From Deinococcales bacterium (GTDB lineage: Bacteria > Deinococcota > Deinococci > Deinococcales > Deinococcaceae): a stretch of 6,555 nt of DNA. Numbering within the stretch: position 1 is the stretch's first letter; each line of letters opens with the position of its first letter. The notes below the pieces were generated by a model. It was not told where the DNA came from and searched no databases. It was given only the letters and a program-made list of their open reading frames with translations. Made by a program: the position numbers and the translations under genes. Where the stretch lies: NCBI GenBank assembly GCA_014378225.1, contig JACMOA010000067.1, positions 1 through 6,555 of the forward strand, given 5' to 3'. Of this stretch, positions 1-5,331 are shown piece after piece.

Positions 1-21
1 ACCCTCAAGCGAAGCTCACCT

Positions 22-163
22 GTCTTGGACAAAGCGGCACTACCGGGCCTGTCCGCGTCTTGGACAAAGCGGCACCTACCGGGCGTCTTGGTCTAAACGG
101 TACCTTCCGGGCCAGACCGCCTGTCCGCGTCTTGGACAAAGCGGCACTACCGGGCCTGTCCGC
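22..163. repeat. Composite tandem repeat, four 27-28 bp units plus an 8-bp satellite unit
   Basis: Four copies of a 27-28 bp unit that begins GTCTTGG and ends CCGGGC lie at 22-48, 57-84, 85-112 and 129-155. The first and last are identical; the second has one extra C; the third is diverged. An 8-bp unit, CTGTCCGC, follows at 49-56, 121-128 and 156-163, with a variant CAGACCGC at 113-120. The array ends one base before the TGA (165-167 on the minus strand) of the MoxR-type gene, so it is transcribed as 3' flank if that transcript continues. The GCGG inside each main unit can pair with the CCGC of the following 8-bp unit to form a small stem. No CTCGAG falls inside. It does not extend into bases 1-21. 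I see no coding sense in it. Confidence 0.85.
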
Positions 164-164
164 G

Positions 165-1091
165 TCACGGAATCCTCGTTCCCTCGAGCAAAACCTTTAC
201 GGCTTCCGCGTCCGGTCCCCCGCTCGAGCGCGAGGTCAAACGGTGTGTCACCACGGCGGAGAAAACGGCCTGAACATCGTCTGGAAGCACACTCGAGCGG
301 CCTTCCAACCAGGCCCAGGCTTTCGAGGCGGCCAGCAAGCTCAAAGCTGCTCTAGGGCTGAGTCCGGCGCTGAAGTGCGGGGACTGGCGGGTAGCCCGCA
401 GCAGGGCTTGCAGATAATCTATCAGGGCGCTCGAGGCGTGAACACCCGAGACCTCACCCTGGGCCTGCTCGAGTGAATCTGGCTCGAGGACGGCTTTGAG
501 ACCGCGTAGAAGTTCACGGCGGTCCTGTCCCAGCAGCAATTCGCGCTCGGCCCGTTCACTGGGATAGCCCAGCGAGAGGGTCATCAGGAAGCGGTCTAAC
601 TGAGACTCGGGCAGCGGATAGGTTCCCAATTGGTAAGAAGGGTTCTGGGTGGCAATCACAAAAAAAGGCCGGGGCAACGGGTGACTCACGCCCTCTACCG
701 TAACCTGACCTTCTTCCATCGCCTCGAGCAGCGCGGACTGGGTTTTGGGAGTAGCGCGGTTGATTTCGTCGGCCAGCAAAACCTGGGCAAAGATGGGACC
801 CGGCAGAAAGCGGAAGTTCCCCTCGTCTTTAGAGAAAATGCTGACCCCGATGAGGTCGGCGGGCAGCAAGTCGCTGGTGAACTGGGTGCGGCGGAACTCG
901 AGTCCCAGCGTGATAGAAAGCGCCTGAGCCAACGTGGTTTTGCCCACTCCCGGTACATCCTCAATCAGCAGGTGGCCCCGTGCCAGCAGGCAGGCCAGCG
1001 CGAGGCGCACCTGACCACTTTTGCCCAGAATAATCTTATCCAATTGCTCGAGGGCGGCGTGAACCCGGCTCGAGGACGTAACGGCGCTCAT
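165..1091 (-). CDS. MoxR-family AAA+ ATPase
   Basis: A 308-residue protein with the complete AAA_3 (MoxR) core. Walker A is DVPGVGKTT at residues 45-53, Walker B VLLADEINR at 104-112, sensor 1 IATQNP at 146-151, the arginine-finger stretch LPESQLDRF at 160-168, and a sensor-2 type GLSPRA near 243-248 in the C-terminal lid domain. Length is normal for the family. MoxR ATPases are cytoplasmic and act as chaperone-like factors in maturation of metalloenzymes or membrane complexes; they are commonly followed by a DUF58 and VWA-domain gene. Here any such partner would lie left of the window, beyond the tandem repeat. The ATG at 1091 is the first possible start because an in-frame TAG lies about 36 bases upstream. 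No Shine-Dalgarno sequence precedes it, so a weak or leaderless start is possible. The exact substrate cannot be told from sequence. Confidence 0.93.
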   Translation of the reverse strand: MSAVTSSSRVHAALEQLDKIILGKSGQVRLALACLLARGHLLIEDVPGVGKTTLAQALSITLGLEFRRTQFTSDLLPADLIGVSIFSKDEGNFRFLPGPIFAQVLLADEINRATPKTQSALLEAMEEGQVTVEGVSHPLPRPFFVIATQNPSYQLGTYPLPESQLDRFLMTLSLGYPSERAERELLLGQDRRELLRGLKAVLEPDSLEQAQGEVSGVHASSALIDYLQALLRATRQSPHFSAGLSPRAALSLLAASKAWAWLEGRSSVLPDDVQAVFSAVVTHRLTSRSSGGPDAEAVKVLLEGTRIP

Positions 1092-1115
1092 GAACCGCTC
1101 GAGGACAATCCCAAT

Positions 1116-1138
1116 AAAGTGAAGAAGCTAGTCACTTT
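1116..1138. promoter_or_regulatory. Inverted repeat upstream of the MoxR-type gene
   Basis: Perfect 7-bp arms AAAGTGA (1116-1122) and TCACTTT (1132-1138) with a 9-base spacer lie 25-47 bases before the minus-strand ATG at 1091. It could be an operator or a small 5'-UTR hairpin. No convincing -35/-10 pair was found nearby, so its relation to transcription start is unknown. Confidence 0.4.
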
Positions 1139-1191
1139 TTCAGAGTACCCTCCGCTCGAGGGTTAGACGGTAGATTTTAGCGCAAAGTGGA

Positions 1192-1217
1192 GGGAAGGGC
1201 GCTCGAGCGCCCTTCCC
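1192..1217. terminator. Perfect 26-bp palindrome centred on CTCGAG, possible terminator of the VOC gene
   Basis: The 13-bp arms (1192-1204 and 1205-1217) are exact reverse complements with no spacer, and the iterated CTCGAG sits at the centre. In RNA this gives an 11-bp GC-rich stem (GGGAAGGGCGC with its complement) and a UCGA tetraloop. It lies 26 bases past the stop codon of the minus-strand VOC gene, where a terminator is expected, but the downstream minus-strand sequence is not U-rich. Termination could be inefficient or the stem may instead stabilise the 3' end. A protein-binding site is an alternative reading. Confidence 0.6.
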
Positions 1218-1243
1218 CCGAGCACATATGTCCGATAACATGC

Positions 1244-1652
1244 TCACCCAGCAAAAGCTGTTTCCCCTCGAGCTACCCGGCGCTGCGGTGAATCCTCGGA
1301 CAACTGCATCAGCTCGAGCGCGTTTCCATCCGGGTCACGAATCCAGGCTTGCAGGTTGCCATCCAGTCCCAAACCAGGCCCAGACTCGAGCGCGATTCCT
1401 TTAGCCTCGAGCGCCAATACGTCCGCTTTTAAGTCGCTCGAGCGCAGACAGAGGTGCATAAAGCTTTTTTCAGGTAATGGCGTGTTCACACCACCCGGAA
1501 AAACCTCAATGAAGCGGTCTCCGGCCACATGCAGATAAACCATCGGCGTGATTCAGGCGGAAAGCCTCGTGAATCCCCAGCAGCGCGTAAAAAGTTAAGC
1601 AGCGCTCGAGGTCCTGAGTTTTGAAAGCGGCGTGTGCAAGGTCAGTTATCAT
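1244..1652 (-). pseudogene. VOC (glyoxalase/bleomycin-resistance fold) protein gene, frameshifted
   Basis: Two overlapping minus-strand frames carry the two halves of one VOC-superfamily protein. The N-terminal half starts at ATG 1652 and reads MITDLAHAAF, then a helix with the sequence TFYALLGIHEAFRLNHADG. The sequence then continues only in a second frame from about 1543 as VYLHVAGDRFIEVFPGG, followed by SFMHLCL and DPDGNALELMQL to the TGA at 1244. Joined, the product would be about 136 residues, the usual size of a single-domain VOC enzyme, with all four expected metal-ligand positions (His in LAHAAF, Glu in FIEVF, His in FMHLCL, Glu in ALELM). The break falls at about 1538-1550. It may be a real inactivating deletion, a sequencing error or, less likely, recoding. 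The ATG at 1543 in the second frame would make a half-domain only. Substrate unknown. Confidence 0.8.
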
Positions 1653-1660
1653 GGGTGTCC

Positions 1661-1690
1661 AGTATGCCGCGTCGAATTTTTGTTCCTCAA
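1661..1690 (-). promoter_or_regulatory. Candidate sigma70-type promoter of the VOC gene
   Basis: On the minus strand TTGAGG (1690-1685), an 18-bp spacer and CATACT (1666-1661) precede the ATG at 1652 by 8 bases. Transcription would start only a few bases before the ATG, giving a nearly leaderless mRNA, which fits the absence of a clear Shine-Dalgarno. Each hexamer matches four of six consensus bases. Confidence 0.4.
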
Positions 1691-1708
1691 CCAGACTAAC
1701 CTTACAGT
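1680..1708 (+). promoter_or_regulatory. Candidate promoter of the small orphan gene
   Basis: TTGTTC (1680-1685), a 17-bp spacer and TACAGT (1703-1708) on the plus strand precede the ATG at 1749. The -35 match is weak (three of six). It overlaps the divergent candidate promoter of the VOC gene, so the two could interfere or be co-regulated. Confidence 0.3.
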
Positions 1709-1733
1709 GTATGAGGTAGACAAAACCTGTAAG
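1701..1733. promoter_or_regulatory. Inverted repeat CTTACAG / CTGTAAG before the orphan gene
   Basis: Exact 7-bp arms at 1701-1707 and 1727-1733 are separated by 19 bases, a centre-to-centre distance of 26 bp. The left arm overlaps the candidate -10 and the right arm ends just before the AAGGAGG ribosome site. It could be an operator or a leader hairpin that affects ribosome access. Confidence 0.35.
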
Positions 1734-1748
1734 ACAAGGAGGATGGCG

Positions 1749-2027
1749 ATGGATGTCGAGTACAGCCTGCTCAACCAAACCAAAAGGGAGCAACTCACGT
1801 TTGCTTACATGCCTGTGGGCAGAAAACGTGAGATTGCAGGCAACCCCGCCTCAGCCGCTCTCGTTGCCTGGTATATGCTCGAACATCCACAGGATGATAT
1901 TCGTTTTGTATCCGACTCAGACGGCGAATGGCCCTTCAAAGTTGGAAACCGAGACGAAGCATTTGGTTATTTGGATGTCACAAATTCACTAGCTGTATTT
2001 AAGAGATATCAGAAATATCTGGCTTGA
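1749..2027 (+). CDS. Small orphan protein of unknown function, 92 residues
   Basis: I do not recognise this protein. A strong AAGGAGG (1736-1742) lies six bases before the ATG at 1749, which decides the start; a second in-frame ATG at 1743 directly touches the ribosome site and is less likely, and the frame is open leftward to 1632 without a better signal. The product is soluble and mixed in charge, with no membrane segment, signal peptide or Cys. Features visible are a basic patch VGRKREIAG (23-31), an acidic turn SDSDGEWPF (55-63) and an aromatic C-terminus FKRYQKYLA. It is the only gene here read against its left and right neighbours and the only one without CTCGAG. The stretch 1681-2040 is about 47% GC, clearly below the surrounding genes, which suggests acquisition or weak selection on codon use. 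It is likely a genuine gene because of its ribosome site, but its function is open. Confidence 0.7.
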   Translation: MDVEYSLLNQTKREQLTFAYMPVGRKREIAGNPASAALVAWYMLEHPQDDIRFVSDSDGEWPFKVGNRDEAFGYLDVTNSLAVFKRYQKYLA

Positions 2028-2037
2028 AGACACAAAA

Positions 2038-2057
2038 GGGCGAGTTTAAACCCGCCC
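2038..2057 (-). terminator. Rho-independent terminator of ilvC
   Basis: GGGCG (2038-2042) pairs with CGCCC (2053-2057), and the inner GTTT/AAAC can extend the stem past one A-C mismatch. On the minus strand the hairpin is followed by TTTTGTGTC (from AAAA at 2034-2037), as expected for ilvC, whose stop is 59 bases upstream. It lies 11 bases after the plus-strand orphan stop and may also slow that transcript, although no U-run follows on that strand. Confidence 0.7.
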
Positions 2058-2115
2058 CATAGAATAAATTGAATTTTGCGTGCTCGAGCGCCTTAAAAAG
2101 CGTATTGCTGAACTC

Positions 2116-3126
2116 TCAAACCTCGAGCGCCTTTTTCTCAATAAACGGCATCATATCGCGCAAGCGCTGGCCCACTTCCTCGAGCGGGTGCTCTGCTGCC
2201 GCCTTGCGCCACGCGGTCATTTTAGGACGCCCATTCCGGCTGTCCTCCACGAACTCCTTAGCAAATCCACCGTTCTGGATGTACTCGAGCGCGTCTTCCA
2301 TTGCCTTTCTCGAGGACTCACCCACCACTTTGGGTCCGGTCAGGTAATCGCCGTACTCGGCGGTATTGCTGATAGAGTGGCGCATTCCGGCAAAACCCTT
2401 TTCGTAAATCAGGTCAATGATGAGCTTACATTCGTGCAGCACCTCGAAATACGCAATCTCAGGCTGATACCCCGCGTTGGTGAGGACCTCAAAGCCGTTC
2501 TTGATGATGCTGGTCAGGCCACCGCACAGCACGGCCTGCTCTCCAAACAGGTCGGTCTCGGTTTCCTCTTTAAAAGTGGTCTCGAGCACGCCTGCACGGG
2601 TACAGCCAATTCCACGGGCGTAAGCCAGAACCACTTCTCGAGCGTCCGGGGAAACACTCTGCTCGAGGGCGAAGATTCCAGGCATTCCTGCGCCTTCCAC
2701 GTACACCCGGCGCAGCATGTGGCCGGGGCCTTTGGGGGCAACCAGGTACACGTTCACATGGGCAGGCGGCTTCACCTGCTTGAAGTGAATGTTGAAGCCG
2801 TGTCCAAAGCCCAGGTACTGCCCTTCGCGCAGGTGCGGCTCCACGCTTTCTTTATAGGTGTCTGCAATGCTCTCGTCAGGAATGAGCATCATCACCAAAT
2901 CGGCCTCTTTAGTGGCGTCTTCAATGCTGGTAACCCGCAGTCCAGCGGCTTCGGCCTTCACCTTGCTCAAGCTGCCTTCACGCAGGCCCACTACCACGTT
3001 GACCCCGCTGTCACGCAGGTTCTGGGCGTGAGCGTGGGCCTGAGAGCCGTAGCCGATGATGGCGACCAGTTTATCCTCGAGCTTGGAAAGGTTGACGTCG
3101 GCGTCGTAGTACATTTTTGCGGTCAT
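2116..3126 (-). CDS. ilvC: Ketol-acid reductoisomerase (NADP+), class I
   Basis: The 336-residue enzyme converts acetolactate or acetohydroxybutyrate to the dihydroxy acid, the second common step of valine, leucine and isoleucine synthesis, in the cytoplasm. It has the short class I length. The Rossmann dinucleotide motif [19 protein letters not shown] is at 23-41, and the cofactor loop [10 protein letters not shown] (45-54) has Arg and Ser residues typical of NADPH use. GFGHGFN carries His109, PKGPGH is at 131-136, and the Mg-binding [12 protein letters not shown] (186-197) supplies Asp192 and Glu196. Glu228 and Glu232 lie in the helix around YFEVLHE, and Ser253 is in [12 protein letters not shown]. 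All catalytic residues are present. AAGGAG lies about seven bases before the ATG at 3126. ilvB and ilvN are not adjacent; the upstream neighbour is a TrmB-type regulator 122 bases away on the same strand. A terminator follows at 2038-2057. Confidence 0.98.
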   Translation of the reverse strand: MTAKMYYDADVNLSKLEDKLVAIIGYGSQAHAHAQNLRDSGVNVVVGLREGSLSKVKAEAAGLRVTSIEDATKEADLVMMLIPDESIADTYKESVEPHLREGQYLGFGHGFNIHFKQVKPPAHVNVYLVAPKGPGHMLRRVYVEGAGMPGIFALEQSVSPDAREVVLAYARGIGCTRAGVLETTFKEETETDLFGEQAVLCGGLTSIIKNGFEVLTNAGYQPEIAYFEVLHECKLIIDLIYEKGFAGMRHSISNTAEYGDYLTGPKVVGESSRKAMEDALEYIQNGGFAKEFVEDSRNGRPKMTAWRKAAAEHPLEEVGQRLRDMMPFIEKKALEV

Positions 3127-3147
3127 GGTGTTCTCCTTGAAAGGTTT

Positions 3148-3168
3148 TCAGTGGTCAGTCTTCAGTAA
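3148..3168 (-). repeat. Heptamer tandem repeat, three units, in the ilvC leader
   Basis: On the plus strand TCAGTNN recurs with an exact 7-bp period at 3148, 3155 and 3162; on the minus strand this reads as repeated ACTGANN. It sits 22-42 bases before the ilvC ATG, just upstream of its ribosome site. It matches the consensus of the array at 3217-3244 in the opposite orientation. Confidence 0.7.
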
Positions 3169-3191
3169 CAACCTGCTCGAGCGAATTTCAA
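3164..3191 (-). promoter_or_regulatory. Weak candidate promoter for ilvC
   Basis: TTGAAA (3191-3186) on the minus strand, a 16-bp spacer and GTTACT (3169-3164) lie about 40 bases before the ilvC ATG. The -10 matches only three of six bases. ilvC may instead, or also, be transcribed from the TrmB-type gene upstream, since no terminator is visible between them. Confidence 0.25.
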
Positions 3192-3216
3192 TTCATCGAA
3201 ACCCACCTCCATCTTT

Positions 3217-3244
3217 CCTGATAACGGATAACCGAAAACTGATA
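3217..3244 (+). repeat. Degenerate heptamer tandem repeat, four units, between the TrmB-type gene and ilvC
   Basis: Four contiguous 7-bp units are CCTGATA, ACGGATA, ACCGAAA and ACTGATA, consensus ACTGATA. The last ends five bases before the stop codon of the TrmB-type gene (3249). With the opposite-facing array at 3148-3168 it forms imperfect inverted arms (16 of 24 positions complementary between 3143-3166 and 3217-3240), so the leader could fold into one long hairpin. Confidence 0.7.
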
Positions 3245-3248
3245 CCCC

Positions 3249-4091
3249 TCATAGTCCCACCTCGAGCGCGTGACCGGGTTCCTCGCCGCGCACCATGAAG
3301 GTCAAATCCTCGCTCGAGGCGATGAGGTCAAGCAACACTTCTTTGCCGACTTTGGCTGTAAGGGCAGCCAGAACCACATCGTGGCGCACGTATTCCTCGG
3401 CTACCAGAATCAGGGCTCGGTCCCGTGTTCGCACCGCCCAGCCGTCGGTATGCGGCCCCAGATTGGCTACCAGAACCTCGCGGCTGTCGGCACTCAGCAC
3501 CATCAATTGCGCTCCCAGGCGGTTTTCTACGATGTGTGAATCAATAAAGTGATGCAGGTAAACGCTGCCCAGATTCTGCGGCGCACTCTCGCCAAACAGC
3601 ATCATACGAATCCGTACCCCTCTGGCTCGAGCGCGGCGTAAATGCGGTTCCAGAACCTCGAGCTGAGCGGCCCACAGCGAGAGCGTGAGCGAGGTCTGCG
3701 CCCCTTCAATCAGTGAAATGGCTCCCTCGAGCGCACGGGTTTCGCCCTCGAGTCGGTGAACCAGTTCCACACTTTCGGGAGTCCGAAGCTGAGAAAGCTG
3801 CTGTTCGGCCTGCTCGAGCTGGGCTTCGGTCTGACGGCGCACTCGAGCGATGAGTTCCGCAGGCGGGAGAGCCACATAACGCACCGGGTCTTCTGGGAGG
3901 GCAAACACCGCGCCCTTACCCTGGAGTTTGCCCAGCGCCTCGTAGACCATCGAGCGCGGCACGCCAGAGAGTTTAGCCAACTCATACCCACTCAGAGGTT
4001 GGCTCGAAGCCAGGGTGGCGTAGGCTTTGGCTTCATAGCTCGAGAAGCCCAGAGGTTTTAGGGTATCGGCCAGGGTCTCGAGGTTGGACAT
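3249..4091 (-). CDS. TrmB-family transcriptional regulator
   Basis: A 280-residue cytoplasmic DNA-binding protein. Residues 1-80 are a winged helix-turn-helix of TrmB type: GFSSYEAKAYATLAS, then SGYELAKLSGVPRSMVYEAL as the recognition region, and a wing ending YVALPPAELI. Residues 82-110 (RVRRQTEAQLEQAEQQLSQL) form a likely coiled-coil dimer linker. The C-terminal 110-280 portion looks like the PLD-like effector domain of the family (LSLWAAQLEVLEPHLRRARARG followed by VRIRMMLFG). Family members respond to sugars or other small metabolites; the ligand here cannot be read. The ATG at 4091 has no Shine-Dalgarno. A good promoter and an inverted repeat lie just upstream, consistent with autoregulation. 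It reads toward ilvC with no terminator in between, so control of or co-transcription with ilvC is plausible but inferred. Confidence 0.9.
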   Translation of the reverse strand: MSNLETLADTLKPLGFSSYEAKAYATLASSQPLSGYELAKLSGVPRSMVYEALGKLQGKGAVFALPEDPVRYVALPPAELIARVRRQTEAQLEQAEQQLSQLRTPESVELVHRLEGETRALEGAISLIEGAQTSLTLSLWAAQLEVLEPHLRRARARGVRIRMMLFGESAPQNLGSVYLHHFIDSHIVENRLGAQLMVLSADSREVLVANLGPHTDGWAVRTRDRALILVAEEYVRHDVVLAALTAKVGKEVLLDLIASSEDLTFMVRGEEPGHALEVGL

Positions 4092-4103
4092 GGGGGTTTA
4101 GTG

Positions 4104-4117
4104 GTTAGAGTTCTAAC
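4104..4117. promoter_or_regulatory. Operator-like inverted repeat GTTAGA-GT-TCTAAC
   Basis: Exact 6-bp arms with a 2-bp spacer lie 13-26 bases before the TrmB-type start codon and just downstream of the expected transcription start from the promoter at 4132-4160. That position suits a repressor site; autoregulation by the TrmB-type protein is the simplest guess. Confidence 0.5.
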
Positions 4118-4131
4118 GCCGCTCGAGAAGT

Positions 4132-4160
4132 ACATTAGAGGATAGATGTGAACCTGTCAA
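4132..4160 (-). promoter_or_regulatory. Sigma70-type promoter of the TrmB-type gene
   Basis: Minus strand TTGACA (4160-4155, perfect -35), a 17-bp spacer and TAATGT (4137-4132) fit the housekeeping consensus. Transcription would start at about 4125, inside a CTCGAG copy (4122-4127), leaving a leader of about 34 bases before the ATG at 4091. Confidence 0.65.
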
Positions 4161-4183
4161 CTGCGTTCAGGCTCTAAATTGCA

Positions 4184-4211
4184 AAAAGCCTCTCACACCC
4201 GAGGGGCTTTT
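4184..4211 (-). terminator. Rho-independent terminator of the ParB-like/DUF4032 gene
   Basis: An 11-bp stem (AAAAGCCTCTC at 4184-4194 with GAGGGGCTTTT at 4201-4211, one G-U pair) has a 6-base loop. On the minus strand it is followed by the T-run from 4183-4187 and lies 31 bases past the stop at 4243. The plus-strand T-run is also present, so it could work in both directions and insulates the TrmB-type promoter. Confidence 0.85.
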
Positions 4212-4242
4212 AAAAGTCTAAATTTTGAACTCGAGCAATCGT

Positions 4243-5181
4243 CTAACCCACCATTCCTTCCTCGAGCTTGTCCAGGGGTTTTTGAGGGGATGAGTGCGGG
4301 AACAATCGGCGCAAGCGCTGGCCCAGCCGTTTGTACCATTTGGGCGCGTACTTGCCCATAAAATCCAGCGTGGCCTGCTCACTGCCCACGTCCTTGCCGT
4401 ACTGCTCGGTCAGGAAGTAACGGTGGGTCATAATCCACAGGTAGAGGTCTGCCTCGGTGCGGCCCGGAAACTTCTCGAGAACGTGGTTTTTGCGAATCTG
4501 TCCCACCACCCGCAAATACAGGCGGTCGTACCAGCTTCCCACCGCTTCTTCCCAGCTCACCTCGCGGCCCAGATTCTGGCCCAGAAAATACTGTCGGGTG
4601 CGGATGTGCTCGAGCAGGAAGTCAAAACGGCCCAGCGCCGAAAAACTAATCTCCAGGTGGTCGTAGCGTACCGCGTCCAAGTGGGTAGCCTCGAGAAAAT
4701 CGGCGTACTCGCCCTTCAAAATCAGGTCAAACAGGGAATCTCCGGCTTCCGGGGAAAAACGCACCTCGAGTTCGATGATGTGGGCGTCAATAAATTTTTG
4801 CCCATTTTTGCGGGCTACGCTGACCCGGTGGTTGCCGTCCTTGACAAAGTAAGCCTCGCCCACCTTGTACACCTCAATGGGGGGCAGTTCACGGCCCTCG
4901 AGCTGTGCGGAGCGAATGTTAATCCAGCGCTCGTCCAGGTGGGTCTCGAGCGGTAAAAATTGTTGGTCAAAATCGCTGTAACGGTCCACGCTGCCGATGA
5001 TGGCTTCTACGGGAATGGCTCGGGTGCCGCCGTAGCGCTCGGCTCGAGGGTGCAGATGACGCACCCACTCGAAGGGCAGCAGATGGTTTTCCTCACCACG
5101 AAAAAAGGCCAGCAGTTGACCGAACAGGGCAAAACGCCGTGCGCTCTCCACATCATTTCTGGCTTGAATTTTAAAGTTCAC
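4243..5181 (-). CDS. ParB-like nuclease-fold protein with DUF4032 domain, function unknown
   Basis: A 312-residue protein read from GTG 5181, where a perfect AGGAGG (5192-5187) stands five bases away. An alternative ATG at 5235 adds 18 residues and has a weaker GGGGAG; that extension is low in GC at third positions and includes a rare AGG codon, so I prefer the GTG. Residues 99-138 resemble the ParB/sulfiredoxin-like core, with LPPIEVYKVG followed by VKDGNHRVSVAR (113-124), where the GNHR motif would hold the nucleotide-binding or catalytic residues. Residues 216-257, with SWYDRLYLRV and FPGRTEADLYLWIMTHRYFL, match my memory of DUF4032. No membrane segment or signal peptide. It stands alone between terminators and a divergent intergenic region, so context gives no pathway. 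A regulatory or nucleotide-dependent role is possible but not shown. The gene itself is certain. Confidence 0.88.
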   Translation of the reverse strand: MNFKIQARNDVESARRFALFGQLLAFFRGEENHLLPFEWVRHLHPRAERYGGTRAIPVEAIIGSVDRYSDFDQQFLPLETHLDERWINIRSAQLEGRELPPIEVYKVGEAYFVKDGNHRVSVARKNGQKFIDAHIIELEVRFSPEAGDSLFDLILKGEYADFLEATHLDAVRYDHLEISFSALGRFDFLLEHIRTRQYFLGQNLGREVSWEEAVGSWYDRLYLRVVGQIRKNHVLEKFPGRTEADLYLWIMTHRYFLTEQYGKDVGSEQATLDFMGKYAPKWYKRLGQRLRRLFPHSSPQKPLDKLEEGMVG

Positions 5182-5186
5182 GGCTT

Positions 5187-5192
5187 CCTCCT
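5187..5192 (-). promoter_or_regulatory. Ribosome binding site deciding a GTG start
   Basis: AGGAGG on the minus strand, five bases before GTG 5181-5179. It lies inside the longer reading frame that begins at ATG 5235, so it is the main reason for choosing the shorter DUF4032 protein. Confidence 0.55.
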
Positions 5193-5293
5193 GTTCTGGA
5201 CTTCCCCTATTTTCTGTGGCACTGGTTGTGGGCATCCTTTCTCCCCTCGAGCACTCGTCTCATAGAAACACGGACCTGCGCTCTGTGCCTATT

Positions 5294-5331
5294 TTGACAC
5301 ACCCCCGGTCACAAAAGTGTCAACGCGACAC
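5294..5331. promoter_or_regulatory. Cluster of GACAC half-sites, possible operator
   Basis: TTGACAC (5294-5300) and its exact reverse complement GTGTCAA (5317-5323) are 16 bases apart, and a further GACAC (5327-5331) forms a second inverted pair with GTGTC (5317-5321). The three half-sites are centred at about 5298, 5319 and 5329, spacings of 21 and 10 bp, which are whole helical turns. The TTGACA hexamers look like -35 boxes on both strands but neither has a -10 at proper distance, so protein binding is the better reading. Confidence 0.45.

Noticed and set aside
22..163. CRISPR array
   Set aside because: Units are directly adjacent or separated only by an 8-bp repeated piece; there are no unique spacers.
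60..476. Plus-strand open frame running through the tandem repeat into the MoxR-type gene
   Set aside because: It reads across the non-coding repeat array and then antisense to the ATPase; the repeat units have mixed lengths not divisible by three, so no repeated peptide is kept.
2080..3168. Long plus-strand open frame of 362 codons opposite ilvC
   Set aside because: It is the exact antisense of a certain ilvC, has no family resemblance, and arises from the high-GC codon pattern.
4294..4956. Plus-strand open frame of 220 codons opposite the DUF4032 gene
   Set aside because: Antisense shadow of a well-supported gene, with no ribosome site of its own.
5294..5323. Face-to-face promoters from the two TTGACA hexamers
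   Set aside because: At 16-18 bp downstream of each there is only GTGTCA-like sequence, not a -10 element.
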